Assembly: GCF_001858025.1 (NCBI RefSeq)
Contig: NZ_LZQD01000002.1
Span: forward strand, 573,062-637,061
DNA: 64,000 nucleotides
Direction: 5' to 3'
DNA from: Trichormus sp. NMC-1
Lineage (GTDB): Bacteria; Cyanobacteriota; Cyanobacteriia; Cyanobacteriales; Nostocaceae
The translations under genes were made by a program, and so were the position numbers. Of this stretch, positions 9,281 through 18,040 are shown one piece after another. Below the pieces are notes generated by a model that did no database searches, was not told the origin of the DNA, and saw only the letters and a program-made list of their open reading frames with translations. Each line of letters starts with the position of its first letter. The stretch's first letter is position 1.

Positions 9281-10510
9281 TCATAACTTATATCCTATCC
9301 ATTGCGTAACTTGAGACATTCCCTTCCAACCTAAAAATTTACCAATTGGTTCTGCGCGTTGAATAGAAATGCGGGTGAAATTTCCTCCCACTTTTTCATA
9401 CCATTGAAATAAGGTTTGTTCACCTTCTAAAGTCACAACATTTGCAACCATTCTCCCCCCAGGACGTAACGCATTCCAACAAATATCAAATAGTCCTGGT
9501 GCGGTGACTCCACCACCGATAAAAATCGCGTCGGGTGTGGGTAAGTTGTGAATTATTTCTGGTGCTTTTCCGGTGATGATTTGTAAATTGGGTGTCCCTA
9601 AAGCTGCGGCATTATCGATTATATAATTTATTCTAGTTTCGTTTTGTTCAAGAGCGATCGCACGACATCGAAAGTTACTCCGCATCCATTCTATCGAAAT
9701 TGAACCACAACCAGCACCGATATCCCAAAGCAACTCCCCCGGTAAAGGTGCTAAACTCGATAAAGTAATTGCCCGCACTTCCCATTTAGTTAATTGTCCA
9801 TCATGGTGAAACGCACTATCAGGTAAACCGGGAAATCTCGATAAAGGCATTACTCCCACATCGGCGATACAATCAACTGCAATGGTATTTAAAGCTGCGA
9901 TTTCTGTTTCTTGCCAAGATGCGGCGATACCTTCTAAAATGCGTTCATGAATACCGCCCATTCTTTCCAAAACGGTAATTTTGCTATCACCATAACCACG
10001 ATTTGTCAAGAGTTCAGCCACAATTTTCGGTGTTTCCTGTCCTGAACTCAAAATCAATAACTTCGCACCTGGGTAGATGTAAGATTGGAGAAGAGAAGCT
10101 GGACGACCGCATAAACTCAAGGTTTCCACTTCGGGTAATGACCATCCTAATCGAGAACAAGCAAGACTAAAAGCCGAAGGTGCAGGAATAATCGTAATTT
10201 CAGAAATAGGAATATGATTTGTAATAGTTGCACCCACACCGTAACACATCGGGTCGCCACTAGCTAACACGCAAATTGCTTGACCTCGCCGTTGAATAAT
10301 TTCTGCTATTGAAGCGCTAAAGGGAGATTTCCAAGTGATTTTTTCGCGGTTGTCGTTTGGGGGTAACATAGCCAGATGACGTTCCCCACCGACAATAATT
10401 GTAGCTTGGTTAAGGAGAGAAAGAGCGATAGCGAAGCGCGACCTAGGAATCGCACTTAATCCCGGAATTCCATCTTCGCCTATACCGATTATTGATAGCC
10501 ATTTATTCAT
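9281..10510 (-). CDS. cbiET: Precorrin-6Y C5,15-methyltransferase (decarboxylating), CbiE-CbiT fusion
   Basis: A 409-residue bifunctional enzyme (CobL type). The N-terminal CbiE half has WLSIIGIGEDG, IIVGGERHLAML and the glycine-rich LASGDPMCYGVG. The C-terminal CbiT half has the SAM motif LLWDIGAGCGSISIEWM near residue 260. It methylates precorrin-6Y at C5 and C15 and removes the C12 acetate carboxyl in cobalamin synthesis. It belongs with cobG-cobJ, which run in the opposite direction 1.1 kb away. Between GLS and LLNQATIIVGG about nine extra residues (AIPRSRFAI) are encoded by a GCGATAGCGAAGCGC sequence of dispersed-repeat type, apparently tolerated. Confidence 0.93.
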   Translation of the reverse strand: MNKWLSIIGIGEDGIPGLSAIPRSRFAIALSLLNQATIIVGGERHLAMLPPNDNREKITWKSPFSASIAEIIQRRGQAICVLASGDPMCYGVGATITNHIPISEITIIPAPSAFSLACSRLGWSLPEVETLSLCGRPASLLQSYIYPGAKLLILSSGQETPKIVAELLTNRGYGDSKITVLERMGGIHERILEGIAASWQETEIAALNTIAVDCIADVGVMPLSRFPGLPDSAFHHDGQLTKWEVRAITLSSLAPLPGELLWDIGAGCGSISIEWMRSNFRCRAIALEQNETRINYIIDNAAALGTPNLQIITGKAPEIIHNLPTPDAIFIGGGVTAPGLFDICWNALRPGGRMVANVVTLEGEQTLFQWYEKVGGNFTRISIQRAEPIGKFLGWKGMSQVTQWIGYKL

Positions 10511-10540
10511 AAATAATAATTCGTAATACCGCTACACGCC

Positions 10541-10867
10541 CTATAGCAATATTACAGTTTCAGCAGATTGGTTTAGCGGATGATGAGGACGAAGATGTAA
10601 AGTGATTTCCGTATCAAGTCGCTTGAGAAAAATCAGGAGTTTACCCTCGCTAAAACGTTGAAACTCTCCTTTCATTAAATGAGATACTTCTGGCTGAGGA
10701 ATGCCAAGAAGTTCACTGATTTCGCGCTGTTTAAGGTTGCGTTGTTTCAGGAGACGGAGTACCTGAAGCCCTATTTTACCCCGCGTAAAAAGTTCATCTG
10801 CATTCGATAAACCGAGGTCAGCGAATACGTTGCCACTGCTTTCTTCAAAAACTGGTTCCTGTGTCAT
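10541..10867 (-). CDS. XRE-family antitoxin of a HigBA-like pair
   Basis: A 108-residue protein with a helix-turn-helix: RNLKQREISELLGIPQPEVSHLMKGEFQRFS, about residues 43-73, as in HigA-type antitoxins. Its ATG overlaps the toxin stop by 4 bp (ATGA), which indicates translational coupling with the toxin encoded just before it. It should bind the toxin and repress the operon. The C-terminus, EITLHLRPHHPLNQ, is less typical. The pair sits between cbiET and cobG and is not part of cobalamin synthesis. Confidence 0.85.
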   Translation of the reverse strand: MTQEPVFEESSGNVFADLGLSNADELFTRGKIGLQVLRLLKQRNLKQREISELLGIPQPEVSHLMKGEFQRFSEGKLLIFLKRLDTEITLHLRPHHPLNQSAETVILL

Positions 10868-11187
10868 GATTGTTTCTCCCTTGCTACCGCGTCCTTATAG
10901 CGTTGCTTAATCAAGTCAACATCAGCCTGTGGAGTTTTAATCCCCTGCTTTGATTTCTTCTGAAAAGCGTGCAGAACATAAATTTTATCCCCAACCTTTA
11001 CCGCGTAGACTGCCCTGTAAGTATCGGTATCGTAGCGTTTGACGATTTCATACACACCGTTTCCAACCCCTTTAAAAGGCTTGGCATCCATTGGTGTTTC
11101 GCCTACTTGCACCAGTTGTAGCGCATAGCCTAATGAAGCACGCACATCTTCAGGAAATGAGCGGATATTTTTGAGAGAGTCTCCCAT
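10864..11187 (-). CDS. Gp49/HigB-like RelE-superfamily toxin
   Basis: A 107-residue protein with the phage-derived Gp49/HigB pattern: SFPEDVRASLGYALQLVQVGE, MDAKPFKGVGNGVYEIVKRY, YRAVYAVKVGDKIYVLHAFQKKSKQGIKTP. Members are ribosome-dependent mRNA endonucleases. Toxin comes first and antitoxin second, as in HigBA and unlike most RelBE loci. It looks intact, with the aromatic FQKKSK segment that carries catalytic lysines in this family. Confidence 0.87.
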   Translation of the reverse strand: MGDSLKNIRSFPEDVRASLGYALQLVQVGETPMDAKPFKGVGNGVYEIVKRYDTDTYRAVYAVKVGDKIYVLHAFQKKSKQGIKTPQADVDLIKQRYKDAVAREKQS

Positions 11188-11377
11188 CTAAACAAGAGGT
11201 CGTAAACGAATGTCTATAATATTTTCATCATCGTCCATTTTATATGAAATTTCCTATAAAAACAAGTCAGACAATAACACGAAATATCCCCTGTGCAAAG
11301 CCTGAAGGATAAATTTCAAATTTATCTATTTCGCTGCTCTTGATTCAAAGCGATCCGCAAAATACCTCCTTGTGCTA

Positions 11378-11515
11378 AACTGCTAAATCTTAGAGTTGGG
11401 AAACTTCGGTGAAATTCCGGGACTGTGCCGCAGCTGTGAGGCAATTTTAGATTTCCGAACAAGAGATTTTAGATTGTTGGGGGTTGACTCAGAACCCCAG
11501 ACTCGGAAAAACACG
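11378..11515 (+). ncRNA. Cobalamin (B12) riboswitch
   Basis: The plus-strand leader of cobG has the conserved cobalamin aptamer core: GGGAAACTTCGGTGAAATTC, then CCGGGACTGTGCCGCAGCTG and TGAGGC (11399-11443). The downstream part GGGGGTTGACTCAGAACCCC (11479-11498) forms a helix. It should bind adenosyl- or another cobalamin and reduce expression of cobG-cobH-cobI-cobJ when B12 is plentiful. Edges are approximate. A four-unit CAAAATC repeat lies between aptamer and start codon, so the expression-platform helix is unclear. Confidence 0.85.
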
Positions 11516-11530
11516 GGTAAGAAAATAATC

Positions 11531-11557
11531 CAAAATCCAAAATCCAAAATCCAAAAT
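11531..11557. repeat. Heptamer repeat (CAAAATC)4 in the cobG leader
   Basis: Four tandem 7-bp units between the B12 riboswitch and the cobG start. Same unit as the in-frame repeat in ldpA, in opposite orientation. Confidence 0.9.
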
Positions 11558-11570
11558 TGAGTAAGTCAGA

Positions 11571-13097
11571 ATGCCAACTATAAGGAGTTTATCAAGTTCT
11601 GTCTCTGCGTCACACAGAGAAGGAGTTTTAATTTTGCTGTCCGCATTTACCGCCTGTCCAGGCTTATTTTACACCACACCTGCCCAAGATGGCATATTGT
11701 CTCGCATCAGAATACCAGGCGGGAATATGGAGAGTGAACAATGTCTATTGATCGCAAACATAGCCGATAATTATGGTGGTGGCTATGTAGATGTAACAAA
11801 TCGAGCCAATTTGCAAATCCGAGAAATCAAAACCGGGATAAATATTGAAGTTCTCCAGCATTTACAGCAATTGGGTTTAGGTTCTGCCAATCCTAATGTA
11901 GACCATATCCGTAACATTATGACCAGCCCCACTGCGGGTATTGATTTCCAGGAATTAATCGATACTCGTCCCTTAGTGAAAGCCTGGGATAATTATATTA
12001 CAGCACATCCTCATTTAGGCGGACTATCTGCTAAATTTAGTGTTTGCTTTGATGGTGGTGGTAAAGTTTCGGTATTGAATCAGCTTAACGATATCACCTT
12101 TGAGGCTGTGTTGGTTGATGGTAATATTTACTTCCGTCTTTATTTGACTATTGGTGAAAAAGGAGAACCAGCTAGAGATACAGGAATTTTCTTAAAACCA
12201 GAGGAATGTTTACCAGTTTTAGCAGCTTTAGCGGATGTTTATTTACAACATATAGATTCTCAAAGTCAACGCAAACCACGTTTGCGGGAAGTTATCAATA
12301 ATTTAGGGATAGAAAATTATCTGCGTTTAGCTTTTACAAGCAAATCCCTTACTTCCCAACCCCTAGTTTGTCATAGCTTTTCCCAATTACCAGCCCAAAC
12401 AGATATGATAACTGTTCCGGCAGACTCAATTGGTATTCATCCCCAAAAACAAGTAGGATTATTCTATATTGGTGTCGTCCTACCCCTAGGCAGGGTGGAA
12501 AGTTTGCAAATGAGAGGTTTGGGTGATTTAGCAGAAAAATATGGTAGTGGTAATATTAGGCTAACACCTTGGCAAAATTTGCTGATTACCGATATTCCCC
12601 AACCACAAGTCGTCGAAGTAGAAAGAGAAATTAGCAACTTAGGACTAAGTTATTCTCCGACTAATATTAAAAGTGCATTAGTGGCTTGTTCTGGTAAACG
12701 CGGTTGTGCTGCTTCCGCAACCGAAACTAAAGATCATGCCTTAAAATTAGCAAAATATCTTGAAAATCGGATTATCCTAGATTATCCAGTTAATATTCAT
12801 TTTAGCGGTTGTGCGAAATCTTGCGCCCAACATAATCAAGCTGATATTACCTTGCTTGGTGTCAGCATTGAGTCAGAAAATGAAACTTTAGAAGGATATC
12901 AAGTTTATGTTAGTGACAGTACCTTACAAAAATTTGGACATCAACTTTATGAATATGTAAATTTTAGCGAACTTCCAGCACTAATTGAGCAGATGTTAAA
13001 AACGTATAAAATAGAACGTCTAAATTCTAAAGAAACCTTTAGAGATTTCAGCCAACGTCATGCTCCCCAACTCAAACAAGCAATACATCATAGCTAA
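11571..13097 (+). CDS. cobG: Precorrin-3B synthase CobG
   Basis: A 508-residue protein of the nitrite/sulfite-reductase superfamily. The 4Fe-4S/siroheme cysteines are in CSGKRGCAAS and HFSGCAKSCAQHNQADITL, and ferredoxin-like repeats occur around residues 50-120 and 290-360. CobG uses oxygen to make precorrin-3B in the aerobic cobalamin pathway. It is the first gene after the B12 riboswitch and is followed by cobH after 50 bp. The ATG at 11571 lies close to the repeat; the N-terminus up to GVLILLSAFTACPGLFYTT agrees with family members. Presence of cobG indicates the oxygen-dependent branch. Confidence 0.92.
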   Translation: MPTIRSLSSSVSASHREGVLILLSAFTACPGLFYTTPAQDGILSRIRIPGGNMESEQCLLIANIADNYGGGYVDVTNRANLQIREIKTGINIEVLQHLQQLGLGSANPNVDHIRNIMTSPTAGIDFQELIDTRPLVKAWDNYITAHPHLGGLSAKFSVCFDGGGKVSVLNQLNDITFEAVLVDGNIYFRLYLTIGEKGEPARDTGIFLKPEECLPVLAALADVYLQHIDSQSQRKPRLREVINNLGIENYLRLAFTSKSLTSQPLVCHSFSQLPAQTDMITVPADSIGIHPQKQVGLFYIGVVLPLGRVESLQMRGLGDLAEKYGSGNIRLTPWQNLLITDIPQPQVVEVEREISNLGLSYSPTNIKSALVACSGKRGCAASATETKDHALKLAKYLENRIILDYPVNIHFSGCAKSCAQHNQADITLLGVSIESENETLEGYQVYVSDSTLQKFGHQLYEYVNFSELPALIEQMLKTYKIERLNSKETFRDFSQRHAPQLKQAIHHS

Positions 13098-13147
13098 ATA
13101 TCCGCTTTTATCGGCGGTTGAAAATCCAAAATATCAAATAAAGAAAA

Positions 13148-13774
13148 ATGTCAAACTATATACGCGATGCTAATGAAATATACCGTAATTCTTTTGCTAT
13201 TATCCGGTCAGAAGCGAAGCTAGATCTCCTGCCAGAAGATGTAGCACAAGTAGCAGTCCGCCTGATTCATGCCTGTGGAATGACGGATATAGTTACAGAC
13301 TTGGGATATTCAGCAAATGCAGTAGAGTCAGGTAGAAAAGCCTTAGCAGCTGGCGCACCAATTTTGTGTGATTGCCGTATGGTAGCCGAAGGCGTTACCA
13401 GAAAAAGATTACCTGCCAATAACAACGTTATCTGTACTCTCAACGACCCAGAAGTACCACAAATAGCCAAACGGTTGAGAAATACCCGGTCAGCAGCAGC
13501 GTTGGAATTATGGCGTTTCCATCTAGACGGGGCAGTAGTAGCGATTGGAAATGCACCTACAGCCCTGTTTAGGTTATTAGAAATGCTCGATACTGGCGTT
13601 CCACGTCCAGCCTTAATTTTAGGCTTTCCAGTGGGGTTTGTGGGTGCAGCCGAATCAAAAGCAGCATTGGCAGCGGATAGCCGCAATGTACCATTTTTAA
13701 CTTTACATGGAAGACGGGGCGGAAGTGCGATCGCAGCAGCTGCCATTAACGCCTTAGCAACCGAGGAAGAATAA
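13148..13774 (+). CDS. cobH: Precorrin-8X methylmutase CobH/CbiC
   Basis: A 208-residue enzyme that moves the C11 methyl of precorrin-8X to C12, giving hydrogenobyrinate. Family features: YIRDANEIYRNSFAIIRSEA at the N-terminus, RLIHACGM with the catalytic histidine, ILCDCRMVAEGV, and GFPVGFVGAAESKAAL near residue 160. It lies between cobG (50 bp upstream) and cobI (2 bp downstream), an arrangement consistent with one transcript under B12 riboswitch control. Confidence 0.95.
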   Translation: MSNYIRDANEIYRNSFAIIRSEAKLDLLPEDVAQVAVRLIHACGMTDIVTDLGYSANAVESGRKALAAGAPILCDCRMVAEGVTRKRLPANNNVICTLNDPEVPQIAKRLRNTRSAAALELWRFHLDGAVVAIGNAPTALFRLLEMLDTGVPRPALILGFPVGFVGAAESKAALAADSRNVPFLTLHGRRGGSAIAAAAINALATEEE

Positions 13775-13776
13775 TC

Positions 13777-14481
13777 ATGAAAACGGGCGGTCGTCTGTAT
13801 GGAATTGGTGTAGGGCCTGGAGATCCAGAACTATTGACCCTAAAAGCATTGCGGCTATTACAATCGGCCCCCGTCATAGCTTATCAATCAGCCACAGACC
13901 GGGAAAGTATCGCCAGAAAAATAGTGTCGCAATATTTACCCGGCAATCAAATCGAGGTTTTGTATCATCTTCCCCGCGCCTTAGAACCCGAAAAAGCCAA
14001 ATCCATCTACGACCAAGAAGTTAAACCCATCGCCGACCATCTGGCATCTGGTCGGGATGTGGTTGTATTATGTGAAGGAGACCCGTTTTTCTACGGTTCC
14101 TTCATGTATATCTTCACACGTTTATCTGATAAATACCAAACGGAAGTTGTCCCCGGAATTTCTTCACTCATGGCCTGTCCAGTCTCCCTGGGCGTACCGT
14201 TCACCTACTACAACGATATTCTCACAGTTCTACCTGCCACACTGCCCACAGAAATGCTAATTACACATCTATTAGCCACAGACGCAGCTGCAATCATGAA
14301 ACTGGGTCGCCATTTTACCAAAGTCCGCGATGTCCTCCATCAATTAGGAATAGCATCACGGGCAAAATATATTGAACGGGCAACAACGACACAACAGAGA
14401 ATTTTACCACTCGATGAAGTGAATCCCGAAGAAGTTCCATATTTTTCGATGATTGTCATACCGACTAAACAGAAACTCTAA
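13777..14481 (+). CDS. cobI: Precorrin-2 C20-methyltransferase CobI/CbiL
   Basis: A 234-residue tetrapyrrole SAM methyltransferase. It has the start GRLYGIGVGPGDPELLTLKA, VVLCEGDPFFYGSFMYIF, and VVPGISSLMACP. It methylates precorrin-2 at C20. It begins 2 bp after the cobH stop and is followed by the cobJ fusion after 10 bp, so the four genes are probably translated from one mRNA. Length and motifs are normal. Confidence 0.95.
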   Translation: MKTGGRLYGIGVGPGDPELLTLKALRLLQSAPVIAYQSATDRESIARKIVSQYLPGNQIEVLYHLPRALEPEKAKSIYDQEVKPIADHLASGRDVVVLCEGDPFFYGSFMYIFTRLSDKYQTEVVPGISSLMACPVSLGVPFTYYNDILTVLPATLPTEMLITHLLATDAAAIMKLGRHFTKVRDVLHQLGIASRAKYIERATTTQQRILPLDEVNPEEVPYFSMIVIPTKQKL

Positions 14482-14491
14482 AATCTAAAAT

Positions 14492-15919
14492 ATGAACACA
14501 AGGGTTGCAGCTGCCGTTGTTATATTGGGTCAAAATAGTGTAGCAGTAGGACGGCAAATTACCAGTATTTTACCAGGGGCGAAATTATACGGTTTAGTAA
14601 ATCGCACCTCAGATGTTGATGTTAGTTTTACGAATTTTGGCGAAACATTGCGAGAGTTATTCGCTACCGGAACGCCATTAATTGGTATTTGTGCAGCTGG
14701 TATTCTCATCAGAACTTTAGCACCCCTAATTACAGATAAAAGTCAAGAACCCCCAGTGTTAGCCGTAGCTGAAGATGGTAGCGCAGTAGTCCCGCTTTTA
14801 GGTGGACTGAGTGGAGTCAATGATTTAGCCCGTCAAATTGCAGAAGTGCTAAATGTCAAACCAGCAATTACGACCACAGGTGATTTGCGTTTTCGCACAG
14901 CTTTGCTATCTCCTCCTCCTGGATATCATTTAGCTAACCCAGAAGATGGAAAAAAATTTATTGCTGACTTATTAGCCGGGGCAAAAGTTAAATTAGAAGG
15001 AACAGCCCCTTGGTTGAGTGAAAGTCAATTACCAATAGACCCCAACGGAGAGTTAACAATTCAGATTACTGAAAATTTGGGAACTCCTCAACCTAACTGT
15101 TTAGTTTATCACCCAGACAAGTTAGCAATAGACAGCGATTCGGAAACCAAAGAACAACAACGGGGAAAATTAGCCATAATTGGGACTGGCCCTGGTGCAT
15201 CAAAATGGATGTCTCCCCAAGTCAAAGAAATCCTCAATGCTGCTACTGATTTAGTCGGTTATAAAACTTATATAAATTTAATCGGTTCTCTTGCTGATGG
15301 TAAACACATTCATGAGTCCGACAACCGGGAAGAAGAAGCACGGGCAAAAATGGCGCTAGACTTAGCAGCCCAGGGAAGATATGTAGCAGTGGTTTCATCA
15401 GGCGACCCCGGTATCTATGCAATGGCAGCCGCAGTATTTGAAGTTCTAGACCGCTACAACAAACCAGAATGGCAAAACATCGAAATCCAAGTCGCCCCTG
15501 GAATATCCGCCATGCAAGCCACAGCAGCTACCATTGGCGCACCATTAGGACATGACTTCTGTGCGATTTCCCTATCTGACATTTTAAAACCTTGGGAAAT
15601 TATCACCCAACGCATTACCGCAGCAGCCCAAGCTGATTTTGTCATTGCTTTTTATAATCCTGTTTCCAAAGAACGCACTTGGCAATTAGCCGAAGCTAAA
15701 AATATCTTGCTACAGTACAGAAAGCCAGATACTCCGGTAGTATTAGGGCGGAACCTTGGTAGACCTGGAGAAGCAGTCAAAGTCATCACCCTTGACCAGT
15801 TAGAAGCAGCATCAGCCGATATGCGAACTTTGATTCTCATTGGTTCCTCTCAAACTCGTCAGATTCAACAGGGTGATGATCAAGTCTGGGTTTATACACC
15901 GCGCCGTTACCAAGCCTGA
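14492..15919 (+). CDS. cobJ: CbiG-CobJ fusion: cobalamin biosynthesis CbiG domain plus precorrin-3B C17-methyltransferase
   Basis: A 475-residue fusion. Residues ~1-130 resemble CbiG (GICAAGILIRTLAPLITDK, then VPLLGGLSGVNDLARQIAE). After a linker, residues ~228-475 are CobJ/CbiH: GKLAIIGTGPGASKWMSPQV, VVSSGDPGIYAMAAAV, and QVAPGISAMQATAA. CobJ methylates C17 with ring contraction. CbiG belongs to the anaerobic route, where it opens the lactone; CobG is the aerobic enzyme. A CbiG-like domain beside cobG is a known cyanobacterial arrangement. The last codons (from 15915) fall inside a 214-bp duplicated segment. Confidence 0.9.
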   Translation: MNTRVAAAVVILGQNSVAVGRQITSILPGAKLYGLVNRTSDVDVSFTNFGETLRELFATGTPLIGICAAGILIRTLAPLITDKSQEPPVLAVAEDGSAVVPLLGGLSGVNDLARQIAEVLNVKPAITTTGDLRFRTALLSPPPGYHLANPEDGKKFIADLLAGAKVKLEGTAPWLSESQLPIDPNGELTIQITENLGTPQPNCLVYHPDKLAIDSDSETKEQQRGKLAIIGTGPGASKWMSPQVKEILNAATDLVGYKTYINLIGSLADGKHIHESDNREEEARAKMALDLAAQGRYVAVVSSGDPGIYAMAAAVFEVLDRYNKPEWQNIEIQVAPGISAMQATAATIGAPLGHDFCAISLSDILKPWEIITQRITAAAQADFVIAFYNPVSKERTWQLAEAKNILLQYRKPDTPVVLGRNLGRPGEAVKVITLDQLEAASADMRTLILIGSSQTRQIQQGDDQVWVYTPRRYQA

Positions 15920-16128
15920 GCAGCTATTTCATCCATAAATAAAGCCCCAACAATAAAAGCTTATCCTTGGGGCTGTTATACCTGACCACCTTTACCTTTT
16001 TAATTTAAAAATACCAAGAAATCTGAAGACTCAAAGACATAAATATCGGAATTATGTCTAAAAATAATTTGTTAATTTTAGTAATTTACTATAGCAACGG
16101 ACAGGGCGGTTAGGACACCAACTGATTA
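15915..16128. repeat. 214-bp duplicated segment, copy 1
   Basis: Appears identical to 19181-19394. It includes the cobJ stop codon, a GCCCCAA/TTGGGGC hairpin (15942-15974) that could act as a terminator, and a TATAGCAACGGACAGGGCGG stretch seen in other elements. Copies are 3266 bp apart in direct orientation. Confidence 0.95.
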
Positions 16129-16197
16129 TAAAACCTAGACACCAAAAAAAGACTCTTCAGACTGTCACCTGTCACCTGTTCCCTGTCACCTGCTATA
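16090..16197. repeat. Left arm of inverted repeat flanking the SET-domain gene
   Basis: From TATAGCAACGGACAGGGCGG to CACCTGCTATA. An imperfect reverse-complement copy lies at 17053-17157. It ends one base before the stop codon of the SET gene. Part of it overlaps the 214-bp duplication. A shorter relative occurs at about 53400-53440. Confidence 0.8.
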
Positions 16198-16731
16198 TCA
16201 GTCAATATTCAAGGAATCTTTGATCGAGTTTTTGATATGGAGATTGAGTTGAAATTCCATCATTTGACTAATTGATAATTGTTTAGCTCCATTCACAAAA
16301 CTAATACATTGAGAAGATTGACAATTACATTGAAATGGTCTATCCATTTCCCATTCTGTCGAAGGATAAAAGAAGGTTAATTCCTCTCCTTCCGAGATAT
16401 TTTTTATAGCAATCACTTGCATTTTAGCAACATCCACAAACGTTGTTGGAGAACAAGAATGATTCATTGCTTCTAGTAGCCGATCAAGAATATGTTTTTC
16501 TGTCCCAATCTGGACACTTAAAAAATCTGCATTTGTTTTGACTGCGTAAGGCAATATATTATATATTACCTCACCCTGTTTAATATCATGTGTTGCAACT
16601 GCTGTTCTGTTTAAGTTTCTTTGTCCAACCACCTTTACCCGATAGTTAGTGTCTAAGAAAGAAGCCGTGTTTTGTGTTTCCAAGTTCAGTTCTCCTACTT
16701 TATTTGAGCATGATTTTTGTTGAAGTACCAA
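16198..16731 (-). CDS. SET-domain protein (putative lysine methyltransferase)
   Basis: A 177-residue SET-domain protein. It has RTAVATHDIKQGEVIY, the pseudoknot motif EAMNHSCSPTTF, then ISEGEELTFFYPSTEWEM, and a post-SET-like cysteine group CNCQSSQC (residues ~134-141). These are the SAM- and lysine-channel residues of SET methyltransferases; the bacterial substrate is unknown. It stands alone. It is bracketed by an inverted repeat of about 105 bp, and its stop codon touches the left arm, which suggests the gene moved as a cassette or the element inserted next to it. The first ~17 residues are weakly supported. Confidence 0.8.
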   Translation of the reverse strand: MVLQQKSCSNKVGELNLETQNTASFLDTNYRVKVVGQRNLNRTAVATHDIKQGEVIYNILPYAVKTNADFLSVQIGTEKHILDRLLEAMNHSCSPTTFVDVAKMQVIAIKNISEGEELTFFYPSTEWEMDRPFQCNCQSSQCISFVNGAKQLSISQMMEFQLNLHIKNSIKDSLNID

Positions 16732-16996
16732 TCATATCACATCTAGACACCCGTAGGATAGATTCGCGTCAAAGATTACGCAGAGAAAACTGATTTGTTC
16801 AATAGGTATAATGTCTTTTATTAAGCTTTTTCTAATATTAAAAATATAGTAGAAATCTTGATAAAAAAGATATAATTCAAGTGATTATGTCTGGTTAATT
16901 AGTTTAAAAGGCTTGATTTTTTACTTCTAATCATCAACAATAAAAACAGCATCTTCCATACATGATTGTAGCCTATACAAGTAAAAAGCCCTTATA

Positions 16997-17023
16997 AATG
17001 TCTGCTAACGCGGACATTTTTTT
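16997..17023 (+). terminator. Rho-independent terminator without an upstream gene
   Basis: Stem AAATGTCTGC / GCGGACATTT (one G-T pair) with a TAAC loop, followed by T residues. No plus-strand coding gene precedes it, so it may end a small RNA or a leader transcript. Confidence 0.7.
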
Positions 17024-17052
17024 ATATATAGCAGATTGCAAGTTGCGGGAGG

Positions 17053-17157
17053 TATAGCAGGTGACAGGGAACAGGTGACAGGTGACAGTGCTAGAAGCCT
17101 TTTAGTGTCTAAGTTTTAGGATTAGTTGATGTCCTAACCGCTTTGTCCGTTGCTATA
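17053..17157. repeat. Right arm of inverted repeat flanking the SET-domain gene
   Basis: Imperfect reverse complement of 16090-16197, running from TATAGCAGGTGACAGGGAAC to GTCCGTTGCTATA. Confidence 0.8.
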
Positions 17158-17360
17158 CAAACTGAAAAACAAGATATGGCATACGCTATCAAATATCAAG
17201 CAGCTTTTACTTCTTATCTGTGAGGCTGCGCTTTATTCACGTAGAGGTAATTCATGAATTGCCCCTGTTTTTTGATTAAGTGAGGATGCAGAAATAAAAA
17301 GACATAACTAATAGAGTTATGTCCAAAAATTTTATTTATAGCAACCGCGTCTCCACAGAA

Positions 17361-17909
17361 TTAGTAACTCCCAGCCCAAGTTATCCATTGATGAGATAAA
17401 CCGATATGCAAAATTTCCTCGGTCATCTCTACTTCCGTGATGATTGCTCCTGCTAAATCTGCACTATTGAATTCTGATTCATTGATATTGCTACCCATTA
17501 AATTGGCTTTGTTAAGATTAGCACCAGTTAAAACAGCACCACTCATTTCTGCTTCGCTAAGGTTTGCACCCAGTAAGTTCGCCAACATTAGATTTGCACC
17601 ACGCAAATCTGCACGACTCAGGTTACTTTCTCTGAGATTGGCTTTCATTAAATCAGCGCCAATGAAGTTAACTTCACTCAAATTGGTATATTGCAAATTT
17701 GCTGCATTTAAGTCAGCATTAGTCAAATTTGCTCTGCTTAAGTTACATCCACTCAAGTTAGCTTGACTTAAGTCAGCACCACTCAAGTCAGCTTCAGCTA
17801 AATTTATCCCACTCAAGTTAGCCTGATTTAAATTAGCCTGATGTAGGGTTATGCCCTGAAAATTCCGCTCTCCTGATTTATATTGACTCAGGAGTTTTCT
17901 AGCATCCAT
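17361..17909 (-). CDS. Pentapeptide-repeat protein
   Basis: A 182-residue protein composed mostly of A(D/N)Lxx pentapeptides from about residue 20 to 150 (for example ANLNQANLSGINLAEADLSG). These fold as a right-handed quadrilateral beta-helix. It has no signal peptide, so it is probably cytoplasmic. Such proteins are abundant in Nostoc-type genomes and mostly have no known function; a DNA-gyrase-protecting role, known for some members, cannot be assigned here. The C-terminus GLSHQWITWAGSY departs from the repeat. It stands alone, with its ATG at 17909 and a purine-rich GAGGTGAAAT leader. Confidence 0.9.
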   Translation of the reverse strand: MDARKLLSQYKSGERNFQGITLHQANLNQANLSGINLAEADLSGADLSQANLSGCNLSRANLTNADLNAANLQYTNLSEVNFIGADLMKANLRESNLSRADLRGANLMLANLLGANLSEAEMSGAVLTGANLNKANLMGSNINESEFNSADLAGAIITEVEMTEEILHIGLSHQWITWAGSY

Positions 17910-18040
17910 ATTTCACCTCGTCATACCTATTAGGTGAGTTAGATACTCCTCAAACCACACCAAAAACTATTTGGTAATTCTATTGTGCTAAAGATTTTGG
18001 TATTTTGAATCTATCCTTAGTGGAAAGATACTTAACTTAA

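Larger units (their letters stand above)
16732..17360. other. Intergenic region with repeats and an orphan terminator
   Basis: No convincing gene. It holds an AT-rich stretch with a TATAAT box at 16807-16812, an orphan plus-strand terminator at 16997-17023, and the right arm of an inverted repeat at 17053-17157. The rest (17158-17360) has no recognised feature. Confidence 0.6.

Noticed and set aside
13267..13746. 159-codon minus-strand ORF within cobH
   Set aside because: Antisense shadow of a well-conserved enzyme; low-complexity Ala/Pro composition.
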